Source of the DNA: Eubacteriales bacterium
Lineage (GTDB): Bacteria > Bacillota > Clostridia > Oscillospirales > Butyricicoccaceae
Direction: 5' to 3'
DNA length: 61,682 nucleotides
NCBI GenBank assembly: GCA_030540435.1
Contig: JAUNWG010000003.1
Coordinates: forward strand, 35,997 to 97,678
Positions 1-6,904 of the stretch are shown here, piece after piece; within the stretch, counting starts at the first letter, position 1, and each line of letters starts with the position of its first letter. The notes below the pieces were generated by a model. That model was not told the DNA's origin and made no database searches. It was given only the letters and a program-made list of their open reading frames with translations. Made by a program: the position numbers and the translations under genes.

Positions 1-73
1 CCAAAATAATTGGATTGATTCCATAATCAACCTGATTCTCCCTGTAATCCCGCATTTTGCGGATTTCCTTCAT
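1..73 (-). CDS. 5' end of an unidentified gene running off the left edge (partial)
   Basis: An open frame starts with ATG at 73 and stays open to the window edge for 24 codons. It is charged and polar (begins Met-Lys-Glu-Ile-Arg-Lys-Met-Arg-Asp-Tyr). A plausible leftward promoter lies just upstream, which would leave only about 17 nt of leader, and no good Shine-Dalgarno precedes this ATG. A second ATG near 22 in another frame has an AGGGAG-like site upstream, so the start and frame are uncertain. Too little is visible to name a family. Confidence 0.35.
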   Translation of the reverse strand, partial: MKEIRKMRDYRENQVDYGINPIIL

Positions 74-96
74 GATAAATGTTCATGAGCATTTCT

Positions 97-125
97 ATTG
101 TAACACATTTCCAACTTTCTGTGAA
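97..125 (-). promoter_or_regulatory. sigma-A type promoter reading left
   Basis: On the minus strand TTCACA (120-125) and TACAAT (97-102) are separated by 17 nt. It would start transcription near 90 and serve the partial gene at the left edge. Confidence 0.5.
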
Positions 126-129
126 CACT

Positions 130-1293
130 CTACTCTAAAATTTGCGTCGATTCTTTTCCGCTGATGATTGCCAGCTTTTTGACAAAGCGTTCCATCTGCC
201 GCTTTGTCTGAAACCAGCCGGGAGAGATACGAACCGTTCCTGTTCGGACCGTTCCGGCAGTCTGATGTGCCAGCGGCGCGCAATGCAGCCCGGCGCGCAC
301 ACAGATGCCGCGCTCCGCCAGCCGCTGCGCCACTGTTTCCACCGGGAGCTGCCTGCTGGTAAAGGACAATACGCCGGTCTGCCTGCTTTCGTCCGGCGAT
401 GCATATACCATAATGCCCGGAATATCCCGCAACTGTTCCACTGCCGTCCGGCGCAGGAAGCATTCATGTGCCAGAATCTCCTCTGTACCGGCGTCCCGGA
501 TAAATTTCATTCCTTCAAACAATCCGGCGATCCCTGCGATGTTCTGTGTCCCGCTTTCCAGCCGGTCAGGCAGGAAATCCGGCATATCCGGCGATTCCGA
601 GTTGCTCCCCGTCCCGCCCAACAGCAACGGGCGGCATGGCTCCTCTGACAGCCACAGCAGCAGCCCGGTACCGGGCGGGCCATACAGTCCCTTATGCCCC
701 GGCATACAGACAGCTGCAAGGCTTGGCAGGCGGGAAACATCAATCGGCAGTACCCCTGCCGACTGCGATGCATCCAGGATCAACGGGATCCCGTGCGCCG
801 CCAGCAACGCATCCAGCGCCTCCAACGGCTGAATATAACCAAAGACATTGGATACATGGCACAGCACAAAGCAATCCGCGCCGTCGGCTATCGCCTTTTC
901 TGCGGATTCCAGCAGCACTTCATCCTTCCATAACTCCCCTTTTAATATGGTCAGCCGCATATGCTTCCGTTTCACTGCATCCAGCACCGGACGGAGCACA
1001 GCGTTATGCTCAAAGGAGGAAATGGCAAAATGATGCCGTGTTTCCGCCATAGAGTAAATCGCCAAATTCAACGCATGGGTGGCATTGCTGGTAAATACGA
1101 CTCTCGCAGCATCCTCCATGCCGAACAGCTCCGCCGCCAGCATACGGGTATCATATAAAATTTCCGCACCGGTCATAGCAGGTACATGCGCACTGCGCCC
1201 TGCACCGGCTGCATTTCCCATTGCCCACCGCATGGCACTATATACCTGCGGCGGTTTTTTTAATGTGGTTGCCGCATTATCCAAATATATCAT
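130..1293 (-). CDS. cysteine desulfurase family protein (class V aminotransferase)
   Basis: A PLP enzyme of the NifS/SufS/Csd group, 387 residues, the usual length. Such enzymes take sulfur (or selenium) from cysteine (or selenocysteine) as an enzyme-bound persulfide. Visible: N-terminal YLDNAATT, the DASQSAG cofactor strand near residues 174-180, the Schiff-base lysine in PGHKG near 201, and the active-site cysteine in GLHCAPLAH near 337. The short loop around that Cys resembles the group found beside DUF3343 in Clostridia. Its ATG overlaps the stop of the upstream DUF3343 gene, so the two are translationally coupled. The delivery target (sulfur or selenium) cannot be decided from the sequence. 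Confidence 0.9.
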   Translation of the reverse strand: MIYLDNAATTLKKPPQVYSAMRWAMGNAAGAGRSAHVPAMTGAEILYDTRMLAAELFGMEDAARVVFTSNATHALNLAIYSMAETRHHFAISSFEHNAVLRPVLDAVKRKHMRLTILKGELWKDEVLLESAEKAIADGADCFVLCHVSNVFGYIQPLEALDALLAAHGIPLILDASQSAGVLPIDVSRLPSLAAVCMPGHKGLYGPPGTGLLLWLSEEPCRPLLLGGTGSNSESPDMPDFLPDRLESGTQNIAGIAGLFEGMKFIRDAGTEEILAHECFLRRTAVEQLRDIPGIMVYASPDESRQTGVLSFTSRQLPVETVAQRLAERGICVRAGLHCAPLAHQTAGTVRTGTVRISPGWFQTKRQMERFVKKLAIISGKESTQILE

Positions 1294-1526
1294 GTTTCAC
1301 ATTCCTCCCAACGCCAGATGTCGGGGGATATATCAGCACGGGACAGGCAATCCTCTGCCCGTGCGCAATCACGCGTCTCCATCTCGATCGCCCAAGAACA
1401 GGAACGAACCATTGCCGAGCGCGGCGGTCGTGTCAGCTTCCCATCGATGCCGCAGGCGGACAGCTTTCGGGAAAGAATCATGGCCTCGCTCTGGGACCGG
1501 CACAGGATCAGACGCTTCTGTTTCAT
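1290..1526 (-). CDS. DUF3343 family protein (putative Se/S carrier-like)
   Basis: A 78-residue protein starting MKQKRLILC. The ATG at 1526 has GGAGG 8-9 nt upstream; the in-frame GTG at 1535 overlaps that site and is less likely. DUF3343 proteins are small, carry conserved cysteines (here near the N terminus and in the middle) and often sit beside cysteine desulfurases, where a sulfur- or selenium-carrier role has been proposed. Here it overlaps the desulfurase by 4 nt. A minus-strand TATAAT near 1557-1562 may be its promoter. The carrier role is inferred from context only. Confidence 0.75.
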   Translation of the reverse strand: MKQKRLILCRSQSEAMILSRKLSACGIDGKLTRPPRSAMVRSCSWAIEMETRDCARAEDCLSRADISPDIWRWEECET

Positions 1527-1697
1527 CCTACGCACCTCCGAAATTCTTTCTCTATACTATTATAGTGAACCGCTGTGGTTTTTGTGCATGTCCCTTGCAA
1601 ACCATGCCGCTTTGTGCTATTTTAAAAGATACGAATACGATTGTCGGGAGTTGTACAGCGGCTGCTTGGCATTCCCGACTGCCATAGAGGTGTTTTT

Positions 1698-2927
1698 ATG
1701 TTAACCAATTCATCCCTCCGCCTGCGTGCGGAATCACTCACTGTTCTGAATGGGCTGCGCAACACGGAGGTTTTTACTGCGTATGCAGATACCCTGCGCG
1801 CGCTGGAACAGTCCCCGACTGATTTCTGCCGCAAATATGCGCATCTTTGCCGTTTCCATTACCGCCACGGCGACCTGGGCAGGCTGTTTGCCCGTGAAAT
1901 CCATTACGATACCAACGTGCTGACGCAGTACACGGACAAGCCGGTCGATCCTGACATCCGCAAAGCGGTTGATTTTGATTTATATACCATCAATTCGCTG
2001 ATCTCCCTTTCCGGCGCGGATATTCTGGATTTTGCCCGCAAGGCATATCCCAAGCTGTCTGACCTGTTTGAAGCCCTGCCGGGCTTTCCGTCGGGTACGC
2101 CGCTGCCGTTCGGCAATTGCGATGGCCTGATCCAGATGTATCGAAAAAATGGCTCCGGCTTCTTTGCCCGTGCCAATGCATTTACCGTCATTGACGGCAA
2201 GCCCCAGCCGATCGAACATCCTGATCCGATCCGCCTGACCGACCTCAAAGGCTACGTCGTTCAGAAAAAAGCGATCCGTGACAACACGCTCGCCCTGCTT
2301 GCAGGTAAAAATGCAAACAACATCCTGCTGTATGGCGACAAGGGCTGCGGCAAGTCGTCCACCGTCAAGGCGATCGCAAATGAATATGCTGACCGCGGTC
2401 TGAAAATCATTGAGCTGCCAATGGAACAGATCCGCGCATTCCCGTCGATCTGCGCGCAGATCGAGGAAAGCCCGTTTACCTTTATCCTGTTCCTGGACGA
2501 TCTTTCCTTTACCGCCGAGGATGATCGTTTTGTCGCCCTCAAGGCGTTTATCGAAGGCGGCGTGGCAGGCAAGCCGCACAACATGGCGATCTATGCGACC
2601 TCCAACCGCCGTCATATCGTCCGCGAGAAGTTCTCTGACCGCAACGGTGACGATGTCCATGTGCGCGATACCATACAGTCCGCCGCTTCGCTGTCCGACC
2701 GCTTTGGCATTGAGATTACCTTCTCTAACCCGGTGAAAAACGAGTATCTCGATATCGTCGACCAGCTTGCAGAGGACTATGGTTTGTTCCTGCCGCAGGA
2801 ACGCCTCCACATGCTGGCAGAGCGTTTCGCGATCCGCAGAAACGGTCGCTCCCCGCGTACAGCACGGCAGTTTATTATGCACCAGCTCGCGCTGGAAAAC
2901 GGTGAAAAGGAAGAGATGCCGGAGTAA
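1698..2927 (+). CDS. DUF815 family AAA-type ATP-binding protein
   Basis: A 409-residue protein. The N-terminal about 190 residues are family-specific. They are followed by a P-loop ATPase domain with Walker A GDKGCGKSS (about 213-221), Walker B FILFLDDLSF (about 262-271) and a TSNRR sensor-like motif near 300. I chose the ATG at 1698 because AGAGG lies 7 nt upstream; an in-frame ATG at 1641 has no ribosome site. DUF815 ATPases are widespread in bacteria and poorly characterised. The gene is monocistronic and divergent from the DUF3343/desulfurase pair. Confidence 0.9.
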   Translation: MLTNSSLRLRAESLTVLNGLRNTEVFTAYADTLRALEQSPTDFCRKYAHLCRFHYRHGDLGRLFAREIHYDTNVLTQYTDKPVDPDIRKAVDFDLYTINSLISLSGADILDFARKAYPKLSDLFEALPGFPSGTPLPFGNCDGLIQMYRKNGSGFFARANAFTVIDGKPQPIEHPDPIRLTDLKGYVVQKKAIRDNTLALLAGKNANNILLYGDKGCGKSSTVKAIANEYADRGLKIIELPMEQIRAFPSICAQIEESPFTFILFLDDLSFTAEDDRFVALKAFIEGGVAGKPHNMAIYATSNRRHIVREKFSDRNGDDVHVRDTIQSAASLSDRFGIEITFSNPVKNEYLDIVDQLAEDYGLFLPQERLHMLAERFAIRRNGRSPRTARQFIMHQLALENGEKEEMPE

Positions 2928-2993
2928 TTCCCTTTTATGAAATTCTACACAGAATTTTATACAAATCACGCCTCCGATATGGATATTTCACCA

Positions 2994-3022
2994 TTTACTT
3001 TCATTTTTCACCGGTCTATAAT
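2994..3022 (+). promoter_or_regulatory. promoter of the YoaK-type membrane protein gene
   Basis: TTTACT (2994-2999), 17 nt, TATAAT (3017-3022). The predicted transcription start near 3029 falls only about 6 nt before the first ATG of the following frame, which matters for its start codon. Confidence 0.5.
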
Positions 3023-3034
3023 GACAATTAGCAA

Positions 3035-3760
3035 ATGCGTAAAGGAGAACTGTCCATCATAAAAGACCGTGAACAGCTGTCCTGCTGGATTCACCATTCT
3101 ATGGCTGTAACCGGCGGATACCTCGGTGTCTATGCGCTTCTATGCCGCAATGACTTTTTCGGTAATGCACTGACATCCAACCTGATCTATATTGTCACCG
3201 GTATCTTAGGTCAAGACCTGTTTGATGTTTTGATCCGTATTGGCGGTGTCGTACTCTATGTACTGGGTATTTCCTCGACTATATTTCTATCCAAAAAATA
3301 TCACCGCAATCTGCATCCGATTTCACTCGTGATCAACTATATTGCCGTGATCATCCTCGGCCTGCTGCCTGCGGAAATGGATCCGATCCTCGGTCTGTAT
3401 CCGATTTTCTTTGCTATGGCATTCCAGTGGAATTCCTTCCCGGGTGCATATGGCTTTGCCGGTTCGACGATCTTCTCCACGAACAATGCCCGTCAGGTGG
3501 CAAACGCACTGTCGGAATACTGCATCACCCATGAAAAGCGGCAGCTGCAGCGGGCTGCATTTTTCGGCGGCACGCTGGCATGCTTCCACATCGGCGTTGC
3601 ATTTTCATGGATCACCCACCACTTCATCGGCATCCGCAGCGTATGGCTTTGTGTCGTCCCGCTGCTTGTCTCCACGGCTTTGATCGCTTATGAATCCCAT
3701 CTGGATAAGGCGACTGTAGGGCAGAAGGATGCCACCGGCGCTCCGGTAAAACAGATATAA
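3035..3760 (+). CDS. DUF1275 (YoaK family) membrane protein
   Basis: Up to 241 residues with about six hydrophobic segments. It resembles the DUF1275/YoaK family of small multi-pass membrane proteins: HHSMAVTGGYLGVYA at the start, GFAGSTIFSTNNARQ in the middle, and a His-rich FSWITHHFIG near residue 190. Function is unknown in general; a transport role is often assumed. The start is odd. The only in-frame ATG (3035) has no upstream ribosome site, while a strong AAAGGAG lies inside the frame at 3041-3047, followed 8 nt later by ATC (3056) and then ATA (3059). The true N terminus may therefore begin at a rare start codon near 3056. A terminator follows at 3778. Confidence 0.75.
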   Translation: MRKGELSIIKDREQLSCWIHHSMAVTGGYLGVYALLCRNDFFGNALTSNLIYIVTGILGQDLFDVLIRIGGVVLYVLGISSTIFLSKKYHRNLHPISLVINYIAVIILGLLPAEMDPILGLYPIFFAMAFQWNSFPGAYGFAGSTIFSTNNARQVANALSEYCITHEKRQLQRAAFFGGTLACFHIGVAFSWITHHFIGIRSVWLCVVPLLVSTALIAYESHLDKATVGQKDATGAPVKQI

Positions 3761-3777
3761 TAAATTTTATTGATTTC

Positions 3778-3809
3778 AATGGCATGGCTTCGGTCATGCC
3801 ATTTCTTTT
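3778..3809 (+). terminator. rho-independent terminator after the DUF1275 gene
   Basis: AATGGCATG and CATGCCATT form a 9-bp stem around an 8-nt loop, followed by TCTTTTG. Confidence 0.75.
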
Positions 3810-3818
3810 GTCTGCATA

Positions 3819-3857
3819 AAAAGACCGTCTTACTTTGCAGTAAAACGGTCAAAAATA
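3819..3857 (-). terminator. rho-independent terminator of the leftward XRE gene
   Basis: On the minus strand GACCGT...ACGGTC, extended by an inner TTACT/AGTAA stem, is followed by TTTTTATG. It lies about 30 nt past the stop of the membrane-anchored XRE regulator. Confidence 0.7.
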
Positions 3858-3887
3858 AAATCTCATATCATTGCGTAAAGTCAAATG

Positions 3888-4430
3888 CTATCCGGCAACA
3901 ATATATAACAACCACGCGATGATCAAAATCGCTATCGCACCGATCACGCCGTATATCTTTCTGCTCTCCGGATCGTTTTTATTCTCCAGATAAAAATAGA
4001 TGCAAACCTGTGCAACCGCAGCAATCGCGCCGAAGAAGATCGAGCCGCCGACATTGCCAAAACCCGCAATATAACAAATAATTGCAGTAAAAATCGTGGT
4101 GAATACCGCAAGGCCGGTTGCTGTATGCTCCTGCTTTTGGTTTTTCTTTTGCATTTCAATCACATTTTTCATCAGCTCTGAGGCGTCGCTGTCGGAGATT
4201 GCCTTAGTTTCCACCCGTTCGGATTTCATGATCTCCAGTATGCTGACGCCCAATGCCTCCGCCAAAGGCCCGATCGTGTTGATATCGGGAAATCCCAAGC
4301 CCCGCTCCCATTTGCTGACAGCCTTATCCGTCACATGCAGCCGCTGCCCAAGTTCCGCCTGCGTCATGTTTTTCTCCTTACGCAGCGCAGCAAGAAAGGA
4401 GCCGAATTTTTTCGCGTCCATGCTCTGCAC
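3888..4430 (-). CDS. membrane-anchored XRE-family transcriptional regulator
   Basis: 180 residues. An N-terminal helix-turn-helix (about 9-62, with LGQRLHVTDKAVSKWERG) is joined by a charged linker to three hydrophobic segments (about 100-180). Proteins of this build sit in the membrane and may sense envelope state or a small membrane partner. A good AGGAGGTGC site precedes the ATG. The gene is monocistronic and ends in its own terminator. The target is unknown; the short intergenic space upstream contains no obvious operator that I could pick out. Confidence 0.85.
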   Translation of the reverse strand: MQSMDAKKFGSFLAALRKEKNMTQAELGQRLHVTDKAVSKWERGLGFPDINTIGPLAEALGVSILEIMKSERVETKAISDSDASELMKNVIEMQKKNQKQEHTATGLAVFTTIFTAIICYIAGFGNVGGSIFFGAIAAVAQVCIYFYLENKNDPESRKIYGVIGAIAILIIAWLLYIVAG

Positions 4431-4503
4431 CTCCTGAAAATACTATACAGGAAAGCCCGCCCCGATGCAACCGACGCTTGGTTTATGGCTGTTTTGGTAA
4501 ACT

Positions 4504-4968
4504 CTACGTTTCGTTTACCTCATGATACTGTTGAATTTTTTGTTTTATTTCTGCGATCTTTTTCGTATGATCCGTGACCTGAATCTTATCATATAACCGG
4601 AACATAAACTGAATTTTGAAACGTTTCTCCACAACGGAAATAAACATATCTTCGGCAGCAGCTACAATGGCAGAAAAATCAATTAAATCCGTACACAACA
4701 TATTCCCAAGCATAAGATCATCACCTATGTAAACAAGCTGACCAAAAAATGTTTCCTCGTTCATGTCCAGCTCGACCCGACCTCCTTGTTTTTCTGCAAT
4801 TGTACAGAGGATCGGATAAAATACCGTTTCCAGCTGATGCCATTTTCCTTCGTTTTTTACTTTTTTGAATTGAGATTCCTGCGCATGTGCTAATTCCCTT
4901 GTCAGTTCAAAACGTTGCCATTCCCGCTTTGTCGGCGGTCTTTTTTCTACTGCGTTATACTTGCGCAT
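4504..4968 (-). CDS. uncharacterised protein, AT-rich orphan
   Basis: 154 residues with no family I recognise. It is basic at the N terminus (MRKYNAVEKRPPTKREW), has a mixed alpha/beta look in the middle (VELDMNEETFFGQLVYIGDD) and ends in an amphipathic lysine-rich helix. No signal peptide or membrane segment is visible. Codon usage is more AT-rich than the flanking core genes, and the gene sits with an XRE regulator in a patch that looks acquired. Weak similarity to short plasmid or phage orphan proteins is conceivable but not shown. Confidence 0.6.
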   Translation of the reverse strand: MRKYNAVEKRPPTKREWQRFELTRELAHAQESQFKKVKNEGKWHQLETVFYPILCTIAEKQGGRVELDMNEETFFGQLVYIGDDLMLGNMLCTDLIDFSAIVAAAEDMFISVVEKRFKIQFMFRLYDKIQVTDHTKKIAEIKQKIQQYHEVNET

Positions 4969-5050
4969 TTCCTGTTCATGAGCAGCTATAAAATCTACTT
5001 ATTTTTTCATTTTTCTCCCTAATTATGATCTAACAGATTCAAACAAAAAA

Positions 5051-5395
5051 CTATACCATCATCTCTTCCGGGCATTCTTTCGTAATCCAATCAACAAAGG
5101 TATCTACTTTCTCTAAATCAACATCATCCAGTTCCTTTAAACGTTCACACAACTTGCCATATAGAGTGTCATTGTTTTCTATTGGAGCAAAAAACTCTAC
5201 TGGAGTCATATCAAAATATGTAATGATATTGAATAGTTCCTTCAGGGACGGCAAAGCCGCTCCGCTGGTAATACCACGAATATAGGATCCGCTCTTACCC
5301 AGCTCTAAACTCATTCGATGTTCAGATATACTCCTTTTCATCCGCAATTCCGTAATCCGAGTACGAATAAATTCATCATATCGTGTGTCGGTCAT
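5051..5395 (-). CDS. XRE-family DNA-binding protein
   Basis: 114 residues from the ATG at 5395, chosen because GGGAGGGG lies 4-6 nt upstream; an ATG seven codons earlier overlaps that site. The first about 65 residues are a helix-turn-helix of the Cro/C1 type (KRSISEHRMSLELGKSGSYIRGITSG), followed by a short acidic helix (LKELDDVDLEKVDTFVDWI). The recognition helix is unusual in lacking the common Q-x-x-V-S pattern. It lies upstream of, and in the same direction as, the 154-residue orphan, with an 82-nt gap, so the two may be co-transcribed. Confidence 0.8.
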   Translation of the reverse strand: MTDTRYDEFIRTRITELRMKRSISEHRMSLELGKSGSYIRGITSGAALPSLKELFNIITYFDMTPVEFFAPIENNDTLYGKLCERLKELDDVDLEKVDTFVDWITKECPEEMMV

Positions 5396-5771
5396 TTCCG
5401 CCCCTCCCTTCTTCAACTATTTTAGTATGAATTGGAAGATGGCGTTGGTAATAGAATGATGAATTTTGCCTTTCATTTGTTTAAAAATGGTAATATAATC
5501 ATTAAAAATAAAAAAATTGATAATCCCACTATGAAATATAGATGCTGCCCTTCTGATTAAATCCTCTATGCATCCTCCACATTTGTTTCCATGAAAGCTG
5601 CTTTATATAAAAATGAAAATGGAACCGCTCTTTGTTACAAAAGCAGTCCCATTTTTCATGTATACTGTAAGGGAATTGTACGTAAGGTTTCGTCTTAATG
5701 CCGACGTCCGCATGACCAGCAGAGGGATGGAAGGGGTATATTTTGCCCTGCCGCATGCGGGTGAGATCAAG
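5396..5771. other. 376-nt AT-rich intergenic region with one long hairpin
   Basis: No credible gene on either strand. The most structured part is 5613-5659, where ATGAAAATGG and CCCATTTTTCAT pair and an inner GCTCTTTG/CAAAAGC stem continues the helix. It could terminate the leftward flavodoxin unit or be part of a small RNA. The left half, from about 5430, is runs of A and T. Confidence 0.45.
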
Positions 5772-6197
5772 TCAGCCTGCTACTGCTGCGCCCAGTGCCT
5801 TGCACGCTGCAATGCCGCTGTCATCCGGTGTTTCACAGCAGATCACGCTGTCGCACACGAGGTTTGCACCGCAATTGCCGCACTCCTCTTCCCAGGAACG
5901 CATCCAATCGCCAGTGCCCCAGCCATAGGAACCAAACAGTGCAATGTTCTTACCGCCCAGCTTCGGCTCACAGGAGGAGAACATCGGCTCAAATTCCGAT
6001 TCTTCCAGCACCTCTGCGCCCATTGCCGGGCAGCCGAATGCAATTGCATCATACTGGCCTACCATATCCGCGTTAAAATCGGTAGCAAAGAACAGGGATA
6101 CCTCTGCGCCCTTCTCCTTTGCGCCCTCTACTACTGCATTTGCCATTGCCTCCGTGTTGCCGGAAGCGCTCCAGAATACTACTGCAACCTTGCTCAT
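5772..6197 (-). CDS. flavodoxin
   Basis: 141 residues, the short-chain flavodoxin length. An FMN electron carrier that replaces ferredoxin when iron is scarce. Visible: the phosphate-binding loop WSASGNTEAMA (about 9-19), the first flavin loop GCPAMGAEVLEE near 55-66, and FGSYGWGTGDW near 88-98 for the second isoalloxazine loop. The ATG at 6197 follows AAAGGTTGG on the minus strand. It lies 40 nt after the DUF2325 gene and shares its promoter with the upstream operators, consistent with iron-responsive expression. Confidence 0.92.
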   Translation of the reverse strand: MSKVAVVFWSASGNTEAMANAVVEGAKEKGAEVSLFFATDFNADMVGQYDAIAFGCPAMGAEVLEESEFEPMFSSCEPKLGGKNIALFGSYGWGTGDWMRSWEEECGNCGANLVCDSVICCETPDDSGIAACKALGAAVAG

Positions 6198-6237
6198 AAT
6201 TGTTTGTCCAACCTTTCTTATGGAATATTTTTTGTCC

Positions 6238-6519
6238 TCAGCTTGCGTGCTCCTCCAGAATGCTGCGCAGCGCAGACATCGAACTGGAATGAGAACGGGC
6301 GACGATCGTATCCTGCCCCTTTGTCTCATTCAGCGCATAACGCAGCATCTTATGTGACATCGTGCTCGTGAACAGTACAAGCAAGTCAGGACATCCGATC
6401 TTATTCTTCAGTCCGTCCTTCATCTGGGTGAACACCTTTGCCTGACACTGATATTCCTTGCAGAGATCCTTATAACGGCGTACCATGCAGTCATTTCCGC
6501 CGACAATTACTACACTCAT
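6238..6519 (-). CDS. DUF2325 domain protein
   Basis: 93 residues starting MSVVIVGGND. DUF2325 proteins are small Rossmann-like proteins often found near ferrous iron transport or iron-regulated genes in Clostridia; their function is not established. The ATG follows AAAGGAG by 6-7 nt. It is the first gene of a two-gene unit with flavodoxin, downstream of a consensus promoter with a palindrome at the start site and a second palindrome just upstream of its own ribosome site. Confidence 0.8.
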   Translation of the reverse strand: MSVVIVGGNDCMVRRYKDLCKEYQCQAKVFTQMKDGLKNKIGCPDLLVLFTSTMSHKMLRYALNETKGQDTIVARSHSSSMSALRSILEEHAS

Positions 6520-6538
6520 GATAATTCTCCTTTTATAA

Positions 6539-6552
6539 TTAGCTTTCGCTAA
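6539..6552. promoter_or_regulatory. palindrome TTAGC-N4-GCTAA, second copy (possible metal-regulator operator)
   Basis: TTAGC TTTC GCTAA, only 20 nt before the DUF2325 ATG and abutting its ribosome site. The arms are the same as those of the copy at the promoter. A DtxR/MntR-type iron or manganese regulator is a reasonable guess from the half-site. A GC-rich hairpin (GCGCC/GGCGC, about 6571-6584) followed on the minus strand by AAATTTTT lies just upstream and may attenuate transcription. Confidence 0.5.
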
Positions 6553-6681
6553 CTAAGTTTTCAAAAATTTGCGCCCGCCGGCGCTGCTGTTTTTATTATT
6601 CCCCACTTGCAAATCTGCATTTCTGGGCAATAATTCCAAATAATATCATCCATATCTGTTTGTTTTTTACCTCAGATCATA

Positions 6682-6697
6682 ATTAGCCTTTGCTAAT
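6682..6697. promoter_or_regulatory. palindromic operator at the start site of the DUF2325-flavodoxin unit
   Basis: ATTAGC CTTT GCTAAT, a perfect 6-bp inverted repeat with a 4-nt centre. It begins 9 nt downstream of the -10 element and so covers the expected transcription start near 6699, the classic place for a repressor. Confidence 0.6.
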
Positions 6698-6705
6698 CTG
6701 GTATT

Positions 6706-6734
6706 ATTATACGCAATTCCCATTCATATGTCAA
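6706..6734 (-). promoter_or_regulatory. consensus sigma-A promoter of the DUF2325-flavodoxin unit
   Basis: On the minus strand TTGACA (6729-6734), exactly 17 nt, TATAAT (6706-6711). Both hexamers match consensus in full, so the promoter should be strong unless repressed. The leader from the start site to the DUF2325 ATG is about 180 nt. Confidence 0.88.
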
Positions 6735-6835
6735 TGCCTTTTTTCAAATTGTGGATAATTTTCGTATAGGTTCCCGCTGCCCCTGCCATTGGCAGAAATA
6801 AAATGAAATCCTACACACAAAGTTAACACTCTGCA

Positions 6836-6844
6836 TGCTATAAT
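6836..6844 (+). promoter_or_regulatory. extended -10 promoter of the activase gene
   Basis: TGC TATAAT, an extended -10 element 60 nt before the activase ATG. No good -35 hexamer is found at 16-18 nt. Confidence 0.45.
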
Positions 6845-6904
6845 TGTATAGTTCTACACTGTCGTATTTTGTAGTATTTATATTTTACATAGAGGTTTTC
6901 TATT

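Noticed and set aside
1980..2969. A 329-codon open frame antisense to the DUF815 gene
   Set aside because: The DUF815 gene has Walker motifs and a ribosome site; the antisense frame has neither.
5613..6371. A 252-codon plus-strand frame across the flavodoxin and DUF2325 genes
   Set aside because: Cys/Ala-rich shadow of two well-supported minus-strand genes.
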